Source: Thermoleptolyngbya sichuanensis A183 (GTDB lineage: Bacteria > Cyanobacteriota > Cyanobacteriia > Elainellales > Elainellaceae). Taken from it: a stretch of DNA of 64,000 nucleotides. Shown in pieces: positions 44,104-51,929 of the stretch. The notes beneath the pieces are model-generated. The model was not told where the DNA came from and did not search any database. It saw only the letters and a list, made by a program, of their open reading frames with translations. The number at the start of each line of letters is the position of its first letter. The stretch's first letter is position 1. The position numbers and the translations under genes are program-made. The stretch is taken from contig NZ_CP053661.1 of the NCBI RefSeq assembly GCF_013177315.1, forward strand, positions 2,418,001-2,482,000. Reading direction: 5' to 3'.

Positions 44104-45177
44104 ATGGGTTCAACTCGAGCACGGATTGCCGTTGATGCAATGGGCGGGGACTTTGCCCCGGTGGAGATTGTTTTGGGTTCCCTGCGGGCCCAGGCAGAGT
44201 TAGATGCAGATATTCTGCTGGTCGGCAAGCCCGATCAGATTCAGGAAGCGCTCAAGCACCATAGCGTGCCTCCCGGTTTGGAAATTGTGCCAACGGAAGA
44301 CATGGTGGAAATGCACGAGGAGCCGCTGACGGCAATTCGTCGCAAGCCCAATGCTTCTATTAACGTGGCGATGGATTTGGTGCGCCAGGGCAGGGCCGAC
44401 GCGGTGGTGTCTGCGGGGCATTCGGGTGCGGCGATGGCGGCAGCGCTGCTGCGGCTAGGGCGGCTGCCGGGGATTGATCGGCCGGCGATTGGGGCGGTGC
44501 TGCCTACGATGACGGCTAAGCCCGTGCTGATTCTGGACGTGGGCGCAAATGTGGACTGTCGGCCCAAGTTTCTGGAACAGTTTGCCGTGATGGGGTCGGT
44601 TTATTCCAAGTACGTCCTCGGCATTCCAGAACCCAAGGTCGGACTGCTGAATATTGGCGAAGAGTCTTCTAAGGGCAACGATCTGGCAGTTCGTGCCCAT
44701 CAAATGCTGCAAGAAAATTCGCGGATTGCCTTTATTGGCAACGCAGAAGGCCGCGATGTGCTGTCGGGCGACTTTGATGTGGTAGTGTGCGACGGCTTTG
44801 TGGGCAATGTGCTGCTGAAGTTTGCCGAGGCGGTGGGCAGCGTCATGCTGCAAATTGTCCGCGAGGAGTTGCCTCAGGGTTTGAACGGCAAGCTGGGTAC
44901 TGCAATGCTCAAGCCGAACCTGCGCCGCATTAAGCAGCGGATGGATCACGCTGAGCATGGGGGTGCGCTGCTGCTGGGCGTAGCGGGCATCTGCATCATT
45001 AGCCACGGCAGTTCTCAGGCTCCTTCGATTTTCAATGCGATTCGGATGGCAAAGGAGGCGGTCGATCATGGCGTTTTGGGCCGGATTCGGGCGCAGTATG
45101 AATCGCCAGAACTGGCAGTTGCAGATGGGCAGTCGTCGCTGTCGCGCGGCGGTGAACAACCAGAGAGTGTTGAATAA
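44104..45177 (+). CDS. plsX: Phosphate acyltransferase PlsX
   Basis: PlsX forms acyl-phosphate from acyl-ACP for phospholipid synthesis. The 357-residue protein begins RIAVDAMGGDFAPVEIV and has the HSGAAMAAALLRLGRLPG and LDVGANVDCRPKFL motifs near residues 103 and 143, plus VVCDGFVGNVLLK near 218, all typical of the family. The ORF ends in TAATG, sharing its last base with the ATG of fabH, which implies translational coupling. It opens a four-gene lipid cluster. The upstream 200 bp carry no clear promoter motif. Confidence 0.96.
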   Translation: MGSTRARIAVDAMGGDFAPVEIVLGSLRAQAELDADILLVGKPDQIQEALKHHSVPPGLEIVPTEDMVEMHEEPLTAIRRKPNASINVAMDLVRQGRADAVVSAGHSGAAMAAALLRLGRLPGIDRPAIGAVLPTMTAKPVLILDVGANVDCRPKFLEQFAVMGSVYSKYVLGIPEPKVGLLNIGEESSKGNDLAVRAHQMLQENSRIAFIGNAEGRDVLSGDFDVVVCDGFVGNVLLKFAEAVGSVMLQIVREELPQGLNGKLGTAMLKPNLRRIKQRMDHAEHGGALLLGVAGICIISHGSSQAPSIFNAIRMAKEAVDHGVLGRIRAQYESPELAVADGQSSLSRGGEQPESVE

Positions 45178-46181
45178 TGGCGCAACGAGTTGGAGCGGGG
45201 GTGGCGATTACGGGCAGCGGCTCTTCAGTGCCGGAGCGCTATCTCGATAACGAAGCCCTGAGCCGAGTGGTGGACACTTCGGATGAATGGATAGCCTCTC
45301 GCACGGGCATTCGGCAGCGGCGATTGGCAGATGCGGCAGGCTCTCTGCGGGCGATCGCCACTCAGGCGGCCCAGAATGCTCTGGACATGGCAGGGGTAGC
45401 GGCCTCAGAGATTGATCTGATCGTGCTGGCGACTTCTACACCCGATGATCTGTTTGGCTCTGCCAGCCAGATTCAGCATGATCTGGGCGCAACGCAGGCA
45501 ACGGCCTTTGACCTGACGGCGGCCTGTTCGGGCTTTGTGTTTGGGCTGGTAACGGCGGCGCAGTTTATCCAAAATGGCGTGTATCGCAAGGCGCTGATCA
45601 TCGGCGCGGATGTGCTGTCGCGCTGGGTGGACTGGAGCGATCGCCGCACCTGTGTCCTGTTTGGCGACGGGGCGGGTGCGGTGGTGATGGAAGCGAGTGA
45701 GCGCGATCGCCTGCTGGGGTTTGAACTCCGCAGCGATGGCACCCTGAACCACTGCCTGAACCTGGCCTATCAGGGGCAGGATAGAGAACTGGTGGACGGA
45801 GTGGCGATCGCCCAGGGTACATTTCAGCCCATCACGATGAACGGACAGGAGGTGTACCGTTTTGCCGTCAAGCGGGTTCCCGAAGTCATCGAGAAGGCGC
45901 TATTTCGGGCTGAACTGACGGTCGATCAGATTGACTGGCTGGTGATGCATCAGGCAAACCAGCGAATCCTTGATGCCGTTGCCGAGCGTTTGGGCATTCC
46001 CAGCGAAAAGGTCATCAGCAACATGGCCAGCTACGGCAACACTTCTGCTGCGTCTATTCCCCTAGCGCTGGACGAGGCCGTGCGGCGGGGCGATATCAAG
46101 CCTGACGACATCATTGCCACGGCAGGCTTTGGCGCAGGATTGACCTGGGGCGCGGCGGTGTTTCGCTGGGGCGCAAGTTAG
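45177..46181 (+). CDS. fabH: 3-oxoacyl-ACP synthase III (KASIII)
   Basis: FabH condenses acetyl-CoA and malonyl-ACP to start fatty acid synthesis. The 334-residue protein has the active Cys in DLTAACSGFVFGL near residue 118, the His in VMHQANQRI near 261, and the Asn in SNMASYGNTSAASIPLA near 291. The start overlaps the plsX stop by one base. The 3' end (GCGCAAGTTAG) is the first unit of an 11-bp tandem array, so the last residues GAS may have changed by repeat expansion. It should be co-transcribed with fabD, 100 bp away. Confidence 0.96.
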   Translation: MAQRVGAGVAITGSGSSVPERYLDNEALSRVVDTSDEWIASRTGIRQRRLADAAGSLRAIATQAAQNALDMAGVAASEIDLIVLATSTPDDLFGSASQIQHDLGATQATAFDLTAACSGFVFGLVTAAQFIQNGVYRKALIIGADVLSRWVDWSDRRTCVLFGDGAGAVVMEASERDRLLGFELRSDGTLNHCLNLAYQGQDRELVDGVAIAQGTFQPITMNGQEVYRFAVKRVPEVIEKALFRAELTVDQIDWLVMHQANQRILDAVAERLGIPSEKVISNMASYGNTSAASIPLALDEAVRRGDIKPDDIIATAGFGAGLTWGAAVFRWGAS

Positions 46182-46225
46182 GCGCGAGTCAGGCGCGAGT
46201 CAGGCGCGAGTTAGACGCGAATTAG
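46171..46225. repeat. Tandem array, 11-bp units, five copies, starting inside fabH
   Basis: The units are GCGCAAGTTAG, GCGCGAGTCAG twice, GCGCGAGTTAG and ACGCGAATTAG. The first unit contains the fabH stop codon. The others fill part of the fabH-fabD gap. Confidence 0.9.
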
Positions 46226-46282
46226 ACAATTAGAGTTCTGATCACAGTTTGGATCACGGTCTTGATCACTAGGCGTTGAAAT

Positions 46283-47173
46283 ATGACAAAGACAGCGTGG
46301 GTCTTTCCTGGGCAAGGGTCGCAGGCAGTTGGCATGGGGGCTGACCTATTTGACCTGCCCGCTGCTCAGCAGCGGTTTGAGCAGGCGGCGGAGATTTTGG
46401 GCTGGTCGGTGCCAAAGATTTGCCAGAGCGAAGACGACAAGGTATCCAAAACGCTCTACACCCAGCCCTGCCTCTACACCGTCGAGAGCATCCTGGCAGA
46501 TTTGCTGCTGGAAAGGGGGCTACAACCTGCGCTGGTAGCGGGTCATAGCTTGGGTGAATATGTGGCACTGTACGCGGCGCAGGTGTTTGATTTTGAGTCG
46601 GGCCTGCGGCTGGTGAAGCGCCGGGCTGAGCTAATGGATAGCGCGTCCGAAGGGATGATGGCGGCGCTGCTGGGGTTTGACCGGGCGCAGCTCGAAGCGG
46701 CGATCGCCCAAACGCCGGATGTCGTGCTGGCAAACGACAACAACGACGGTCAGGTGGTCATTTCGGGAACGCCGAGCGCCGTGGAATCCATCATGTCTGG
46801 GGTCAAGTGCAAGCGGGCCGTCAAGCTCAACGTCAGCGGCGCATTCCACTCGCCCCTGATGGCGGAGGCGGCAGCAGAATTTCGCACGGTGCTGGATAGC
46901 GTGGCGTTTCAGACGGCTCAAGTCCCCGTCTTGTCGAACGTAGACCCCACGCCCGCCACCGATGCTGCTGTGCTAAGAGACCGCCTCGATCGGCAGATGA
47001 CGGGTTCCGTCCGCTGGCGCGAAATCTCCCTCCAGCTTTCCCAGGCAGGCATCGAGCGGGTTATCGAAGTGGGCCCTGGTAAGGTGCTGACGGGTATTAT
47101 CAAGCGCACCTGCCCGGACGTAGCGCTGGAAAACGTGGGGGCGATCGCCGACATCGAGCGCGTGGCCGTGTGA
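46283..47173 (+). CDS. fabD: Malonyl-CoA:ACP transacylase
   Basis: FabD transfers the malonyl group from CoA to ACP. The 296-residue protein begins TKTAWVFPGQGSQAVGMG and has the nucleophile motif GHSLGEY near residue 92, the oxyanion Gln and substrate Arg regions (GFD, VKRRAELM near 115), and the catalytic His in SGAFHSPLM near 194. It follows fabH by about 100 bp on the same strand. The stop is TGATG, though the ATG so formed is not in the plsC frame. All core residues look intact. Confidence 0.96.
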   Translation: MTKTAWVFPGQGSQAVGMGADLFDLPAAQQRFEQAAEILGWSVPKICQSEDDKVSKTLYTQPCLYTVESILADLLLERGLQPALVAGHSLGEYVALYAAQVFDFESGLRLVKRRAELMDSASEGMMAALLGFDRAQLEAAIAQTPDVVLANDNNDGQVVISGTPSAVESIMSGVKCKRAVKLNVSGAFHSPLMAEAAAEFRTVLDSVAFQTAQVPVLSNVDPTPATDAAVLRDRLDRQMTGSVRWREISLQLSQAGIERVIEVGPGKVLTGIIKRTCPDVALENVGAIADIERVAV

Positions 47174-47209
47174 TGCCGCTGAACTCCCCGTCAACCCAAC
47201 AGTCCTACC

Positions 47210-47842
47210 ATGCGCGATCGCGAACCCCCGGTCAGCCTTGCCCTCTACCACCTGTTCAAATGGTCGGTGGTGGCACCGATGCTGCGGTTTTACTTTCGCG
47301 GGCGGGTCTATGGACTGGAAAACGTCCCCCAGCGCGGGCCGCTGATTGTGGTGGCAAACCATGCCAGCGACTTTGATCCGCCGCTGCTGTCGTGCTGTGT
47401 GCGGCGGCCCGTGTCCTACATGGCCAAGGAAGAACTGTTTCGCGTGCCCGTGCTAAAGCAGGCGATCGCCCTCTATGGAGCCTATCCAGTAAAGCGGGGT
47501 TCGGCGGATCGCAGCGCCATTCGAGCGGCCCTGCATCAGCTTGAGCAGGGCTGGGCGGTGGGAATTTTCCTCTCTGGCACGCGCACCCCCGACGGCCGCA
47601 TTCCCGACGCCAAGCTGGGTGCGGCGATGATTGCGTCTAAGGTGCAAGCTCCCCTGCTACCCGTTAGCCTCTGGGGTACAGAGGCAATTCTCCCCAAGGG
47701 CAGTCGATTTCCCCGCCCAGTACCCATTACAGTGCGAATAGGACAGCCCATTCAGCCGCCAGCGGGCGATCGCGCTGCCCTAGAGCAGGTCACGCAGCGC
47801 TGTGTAGAAACAATTCATGCAATGCACGACCTGGGGCGGTAA
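47210..47842 (+). CDS. plsC: 1-acyl-sn-glycerol-3-phosphate acyltransferase
   Basis: PlsC makes phosphatidic acid at the membrane. The 210-residue protein has motif I (HxxxxD) in VANHASDFDPPLL near residue 49, motif II YGAYPVKRG near 87, motif III IFLSGTRTPDG near 120 and motif IV APLLPVSLWG near 147. Motif III normally reads (F)PEGTR; here the Glu position is Ser, which may be lineage-specific. A hydrophobic N-terminal helix (about 10-25) may associate with the membrane. It closes the plsX-fabH-fabD cluster, 37 bp after fabD. The ATG at 47210 is the best start; no alternative in-frame upstream ATG exists. Confidence 0.92.
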   Translation: MRDREPPVSLALYHLFKWSVVAPMLRFYFRGRVYGLENVPQRGPLIVVANHASDFDPPLLSCCVRRPVSYMAKEELFRVPVLKQAIALYGAYPVKRGSADRSAIRAALHQLEQGWAVGIFLSGTRTPDGRIPDAKLGAAMIASKVQAPLLPVSLWGTEAILPKGSRFPRPVPITVRIGQPIQPPAGDRAALEQVTQRCVETIHAMHDLGR

Positions 47843-48171
47843 ATTTATGTTAAGAATTATAAATAAAACTCGGATTGGGCTGAGAAAGTCCAAGGGTGAG
47901 GGTTGGAATCTGAAGTGCTTAGGGGCTTGCGGTTTGCACTCCTAAGTCCAAGCCACATTTGGAATGCGGGGCTTTACATTGCAGCGTGCAGTGCGACGAA
48001 CATGACATGATTTGTACTTTGAGTCAGATCTCAGTAAAGTCTTAAGGTCTTAAGGTCTACAGAGAAGGTCTATAGAGTTTTTGTAAGGGAACCGCCCGAT
48101 TTTAGGGGAATCTCATCGAACTGCGGTCTATAGAACTAGACCAACCATGTTGAGTAGCGAGGGTTGTCAGA
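47843..48171. other. Intergenic region with heptamer-like repeats
   Basis: These 329 bp show four AAGGTCT heptamers around 48043-48075. A promoter for the DUF2288 gene is expected here. No gene is seen. Confidence 0.5.
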
Positions 48172-48465
48172 ATGCAGGATTTGCGGGCAGAGCTGGCGGG
48201 CACGATGGGCGAGGCAGAGTGGGACTGGCTCATGCCCCATGCGGAGCGGAATGCGCTAGTGCTGGTGGCCACAGGTCTGGATTTGCTGGATGTGGGCGTG
48301 GCGATCGCCTCGGATCACACCACAACGGTGCAACGATGGATTGACGAAGGACTGATCCAAAAACCCAGCCCTGAGCAAATCAAAACCTGGAACAGCAGTC
48401 GCAACAAGCGATTCAACGCGCTGATTTTGCAGCCCTACGTACTGGTGCAAGACGTGTTGGCGTAG
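48172..48465 (+). CDS. DUF2288-family protein
   Basis: The 97-residue protein matches the small DUF2288 family common in cyanobacteria and some proteobacteria: DLRAELAGTMGEAEWDWLMPHA, then VATGLDLLDVGVAIASD, and VQRWIDEGLIQKPSPEQIK (given in parts), ending QPYVLVQDVLA. Function is unknown. It is soluble, acidic at the N-terminus, and has full family length. It converges on the YdcF-like gene with a mobile-like element in between. Confidence 0.88.
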   Translation: MQDLRAELAGTMGEAEWDWLMPHAERNALVLVATGLDLLDVGVAIASDHTTTVQRWIDEGLIQKPSPEQIKTWNSSRNKRFNALILQPYVLVQDVLA

Positions 48466-48498
48466 GGATGAATTGGCGTAGAGATGATGGGATTAAGG

Positions 48499-48638
48499 GG
48501 GTATATCCCACTTTTACAACCCTCACCCTAAATCCCTCTCCCAAGGCGGGAGAGGGACTTCCAATCCGGCTCCCTTTCTCCCGCTTTGGGAGAAGGGGCT
48601 GGGGAATGAGGGCAACCTTGCACAACTGGGATGTGCCC
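48499..48638. mobile_element. Short mobile-like element, inverted relative to the other copies
   Basis: The reverse complement runs GGGCACATCCCAGTTGTGCA through the two-hairpin core to GTAAAAGTGGGATATACCC, closely like the copies at 12412 and 35760. Flanks GATTAAGG (48491-48498) and GATCAAGG (48639-48646) match at seven of eight positions. It lies between the convergent 3' ends of the DUF2288 and YdcF-like genes. Confidence 0.75.
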
Positions 48639-48666
48639 GATCAAGGCGACCGATTTCTGGCTGAGG

Positions 48667-49254
48667 CTAGTCTCGAAAGTAGCGGCCTAGCGTCGCGCCC
48701 GTGTGCCCCGTCGTCACCCACAGCACGGCTCTGGCGGCATCTCGCACCACCTTATCAGTCGTTTCGGCAGGCTGCGTCGAAGGCACTTCCACTGGCTTAA
48801 ACTCGATACCCCGGCTGCCCAAGACGATTTTGCCAATCACCCGGGCGCGGCGCATATGGTAGTCAGACGTAATTAGGTAAATGCTGCTGATCCCCTGGGC
48901 CTTAAACTCATCTACCAGCGTTGTGAAGTTGGTGAGGGTATCCACTGCTCGATAGTCCAACCGGAGGCGATCGCGCTCAATTCCTGCCTCCCTAAACACC
49001 CATTCCGCATATTCTGGATTGCTGCCCGACGAAATCCAAACGGGCAGATCGGGATGCTTTCGAGCAAACTCTGCTGCAAACTGCTCTCGCGCCGTTGACC
49101 CACCCAACACCAGCACCGCCTCTGGCTCTCGCAGCAAAGTCCTGACCTCCTTGAGCGCAATATAGCCCAGCCCCAAAACCAGGGCAAAACCCAGCAGTTT
49201 GGCAAGCCCAAATTGCCGCTGGCGACGACGAGTGGTAGGAAAGATAGAAGACAT
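48667..49254 (-). CDS. YdcF/ElyC-like (DUF218) protein
   Basis: The 195-residue protein has one N-terminal membrane anchor (about residues 18-36) and a DUF218 domain: the start strand EAVLVLGGSTARE, WISSGSNPEY, RLDYRAVDTLTNF with the conserved Asp/Thr/Asn, and LITSDYHMRRA. Relatives (SanA, ElyC, YdcF) act in envelope integrity or bind nucleotides, but activity is not settled. It is last of four minus-strand genes (cobI, TonB-like, hldA-like, this), separated from the third by a 322-bp repeat-bearing gap, so may be transcribed separately. Confidence 0.87.
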   Translation of the reverse strand: MSSIFPTTRRRQRQFGLAKLLGFALVLGLGYIALKEVRTLLREPEAVLVLGGSTAREQFAAEFARKHPDLPVWISSGSNPEYAEWVFREAGIERDRLRLDYRAVDTLTNFTTLVDEFKAQGISSIYLITSDYHMRRARVIGKIVLGSRGIEFKPVEVPSTQPAETTDKVVRDAARAVLWVTTGHTGATLGRYFRD

Positions 49255-49576
49255 GGCGCAGCGTAATCCAAATCCGAAGCAATCTTACTTGAGAGAACCC
49301 TTAAAAGGTAACCAGCTAAACCTTTTTCCGCAATCCCAGTGGGCATGGGAACTTGCCTCACCGCACTTCATGGGTGCGATTTGGGCGATTGTCTCTTCGC
49401 AGACGGTGACTCCGCAGACGGTGACTCCGCAGATGGTGACTCCGCAGACGGTGACTCCGCAGACGGTGACTCCGCAGACGGTGACTCCGCAGACGGCGAC
49501 TCAAGTGCTTACACTCTATCGCATCACTTTAGGGCAGATCCCAACAGGCCATAGAAATCTTTCGATTATTAGCGGG
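49255..49576. other. Repeat-bearing gap before the YdcF-like gene
   Basis: The gap has a seven-unit 15-bp array (listed separately). Because 15 is a multiple of three, plus-strand frames stay open through it and appear to code for simple TVTPQ or DGDSA repeats. No ribosome-binding site or family supports these, so they are treated as non-coding. Confidence 0.6.
49398..49502. repeat. Tandem array, 15-bp units, seven copies
   Basis: Unit CGCAGACGGTGACTC; five copies are perfect, copy three has AGATGG, and copy seven has ACGGCG. It is the longest tandem array in the window. Confidence 0.96.
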
Positions 49577-50629
49577 TTACTTGCTGGCTTCCACCAGGCT
49601 CCGGAGGGCAGCTTTCATTTCCGCCACGCTGGTCGTAGCTGTACCAAATTGACGGACGACAATGCTGGCGGCCAAGTTGCCCAGGATCGCCGCTTCTACG
49701 GGTGTTGCGCCGACGATTAGCCCGAGCGTCAGCGCCGCCACCACGGTATCCCCCGCGCCTGTCACGTCAAACACGTCCGTCCGGTTAAACGCAGGAACGT
49801 GGTGCTGGGAACCGTCCTGGCTAAACAGGCTCATGCCCTCCTCGCCGCGAGTAATCAGCATGTGCTGGGCGCGGGTCAGACGCAGCAGGTCGGCTCCTGC
49901 CTGGGCAAGGCGATTCCCGGAAGGAGCGCTTCGCGAATCGCCCCCTGTAATTCCATAGCCCACGGCTTTCTCTGCTTCCGGCAGATTGGGCGTGAAAACC
50001 GTGGCTCCAGCAAAGCGATGCAGGTCGATCTGGGTATCCACGACACAGAGAGAATGCTGCAAGGCGGCCTCGATCACCGGGGCACTCAGCACGCCGTCGC
50101 CATAGTCCGAACAGACCACCGCGTCTACGGTATTGAGGTGCTGCCGAATATAGTCCGCCAGCGCCAACTGCAAGTCTGGATCAGCGGGCGCGTCGGACTT
50201 GCGATCGACCCGCACGATCTGCTGCGTCACAGACTGACGAGCATGGCCGGAAATGCGCGTTTTGGTGACCGTGGGGCGATCGCCGTCCAGCAAAATGCCG
50301 CCTGTGTCGATGCCTGCCGCCTCGAAAATGCGCCGCAGCACTGCACCCTGCTCGTCTTTGCCCACCAACCCGACGGCCTTGACCTGCGCCCCCAGTTTCG
50401 CCAGGTTATAGACCGCGTTTGCGCCGCCGCCGGGAATTTGCCGCGTCTCCTCGTGCCGCAGGATCAGCACCGGAGCCTCCCGCGACAGCCGCTCCACCTG
50501 CCCCGTCAGAAACTCGTCTAGCGTCAGGTCACCCGCTACCATGACCCGCGCCTCGGTAAACCGATCCATTAGCGCGTTCAGTCGGGGGGCGATCGCCCGC
50601 AGGTGTTCCAGAAACGCTGCCTCTACCAT
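49577..50629 (-). CDS. PfkB-family carbohydrate kinase (D-glycero-beta-D-manno-heptose-7-phosphate kinase-like)
   Basis: The 350-residue PfkB/ribokinase-type protein has the N-terminal substrate motif VMVAGDLTLDEFLTG, GGGANAVYNLAKLG near residue 66 and the C-terminal signature FDVTGAGDTVVAALTL near 289, which holds the catalytic Asp. It is closest to the kinase half of RfaE/HldE (heptose-7-phosphate kinase), used for ADP-heptose in LPS cores; the nucleotidyl-transferase half is absent, so another gene would supply it. A specific sugar substrate is inference. A strong site AGGAG lies eight bases before the ATG. The gene follows the TonB-like gene by 15 bp, so they are probably co-transcribed. 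Confidence 0.85.
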   Translation of the reverse strand: MVEAAFLEHLRAIAPRLNALMDRFTEARVMVAGDLTLDEFLTGQVERLSREAPVLILRHEETRQIPGGGANAVYNLAKLGAQVKAVGLVGKDEQGAVLRRIFEAAGIDTGGILLDGDRPTVTKTRISGHARQSVTQQIVRVDRKSDAPADPDLQLALADYIRQHLNTVDAVVCSDYGDGVLSAPVIEAALQHSLCVVDTQIDLHRFAGATVFTPNLPEAEKAVGYGITGGDSRSAPSGNRLAQAGADLLRLTRAQHMLITRGEEGMSLFSQDGSQHHVPAFNRTDVFDVTGAGDTVVAALTLGLIVGATPVEAAILGNLAASIVVRQFGTATTSVAEMKAALRSLVEASK

Positions 50630-50644
50630 GCGCTTGTCTCCTCT

Positions 50645-51901
50645 CTAGCTGGCAGGCGACGGAGCGGGCACAGGCAGGTCTGGGCAGCGCTCATTCTTCT
50701 GCGAATATTTCACTTCAAACAAATAGGGACGAGTTTCGCCTGTGGTGTTTTCAATTGGGCGAGTCCGCACGACGGCGATCGCATCAGCGTTCAAAATGCC
50801 GTAGCCAGAACTCCGCAGCAGCGTCGGCGGCTGCACCTGCTTGCCTTCGGCATCTACCACCACACCAACCACTGCCGACGGCACTTTATCTTCATCCAGC
50901 TCTAGCTGAAGCAGGCAAGCATTCAGCGGCAGTTCGACCGCAATCTCGCGGGGGCGCACCGCATCGGGATCGGGAATTTCCACGCCAAGCTGCTCAAACC
51001 AGGCAATGTAGGCCAGATTCGCCTCATCGGGCTTCGTCCCCTGGGGATTGTAGGCAAACAGTTCCGGGCGATCGCGCTGGAGGGCTGCGAGCTGCTGAGC
51101 AGGCGACAGAGCAGGTGCGGTCGGGGTTGGCGAAGCCGCTGGAGAACTGGGAGCCGCCGGAGAAGCCGCAGGACTGGGCGCTGGGGAGGCCTCGACCGTC
51201 GGAGAAGCCGCCGGACTGGGCGAGGCTGTGGGGCTGGGCGAGGCCGCAATCGACGGCGCAGGCGAGGGGCTGGCAATCACCGACGGCGGCGTGGGGAACA
51301 GGGGCGAATTGTTTTGGGAGCCAGAGGGCAGCCGCAGCGAGGGCCCATCGATGGAAAACTCTGGGTCTAGCGATGGAATTGACGGAGAGGGCGAGGGCAC
51401 AAGCGACGGAATCGACGAGGGCGCGGACGATGGGGGCAGCGTAAAGGTAGATCTAGGCGGCAGCGTCGTCCGGGGGCGGCTAGTGGCGCTAAAGCGAGGA
51501 CTGAGGGACGACAAGGGCGGCAAGGGCGGCGCAGGCGGCACAAAGAAGGGCGGCAGCGCAGAGGGCGATCGCCCCGTTTGCCCCGGCAGCGGCGACAGGC
51601 TAAAGGACGACCCCGGCGCGGGCTGCGGCAGCGTCGTAGAAGGATTCGAGAAGGTGGGCAATTCCAAATTTGGCTGGGCAAAACTGGGAACGCGGCTCAG
51701 TTCCTCCGGCGTGAGTTGCACCAGCGACACAGGCCGCTGCACCTGTCGCTCGGTCGGCAGCTTTTGCCCCGGCAAAAACGGCAAAAACGCCCACAGCAAT
51801 AGATGCGCCCCTACTGAAGCCAGCGCCGCCCAGAACAGCGGCTCCTGCGACCACCGTTGCAGCCAATTTTCGGGATAGGGTTCAGCAGAGTAATACGTCA
51901 T
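50645..51901 (-). CDS. TonB-like energy transducer or envelope-spanning protein, Pro/Ser-rich
   Basis: The 418-residue protein has one membrane anchor (about residues 21-42) after a short cytosolic N-terminus, a long Pro/Ser/Ala/Thr-rich linker (about residues 50-285, with SPSPAASP-type repeats), and a C-terminal domain (about 290-405, VVGVVVDAEGKQVQPPTLLRSSGYGILNADAIAVVR in parts) of the TonB C-terminal type. TonB links the inner membrane proton motive force to outer membrane receptors. No ExbB/ExbD genes lie next to it. Being just downstream of cobI and upstream of hldA suggests, but does not show, a link to cobalamin uptake or envelope biogenesis. Confidence 0.8.
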   Translation of the reverse strand: MTYYSAEPYPENWLQRWSQEPLFWAALASVGAHLLLWAFLPFLPGQKLPTERQVQRPVSLVQLTPEELSRVPSFAQPNLELPTFSNPSTTLPQPAPGSSFSLSPLPGQTGRSPSALPPFFVPPAPPLPPLSSLSPRFSATSRPRTTLPPRSTFTLPPSSAPSSIPSLVPSPSPSIPSLDPEFSIDGPSLRLPSGSQNNSPLFPTPPSVIASPSPAPSIAASPSPTASPSPAASPTVEASPAPSPAASPAAPSSPAASPTPTAPALSPAQQLAALQRDRPELFAYNPQGTKPDEANLAYIAWFEQLGVEIPDPDAVRPREIAVELPLNACLLQLELDEDKVPSAVVGVVVDAEGKQVQPPTLLRSSGYGILNADAIAVVRTRPIENTTGETRPYLFEVKYSQKNERCPDLPVPAPSPAS

Positions 51902-51929
51902 ACGCGCTTCGTCGAAAGCCTCTGAAATT

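Noticed and set aside
49339-49554. Plus-strand frame encoding repeated DGDSA units
   Set aside because: It arises only because the 15-bp tandem unit is divisible by three; no ribosome-binding site or conserved flank.
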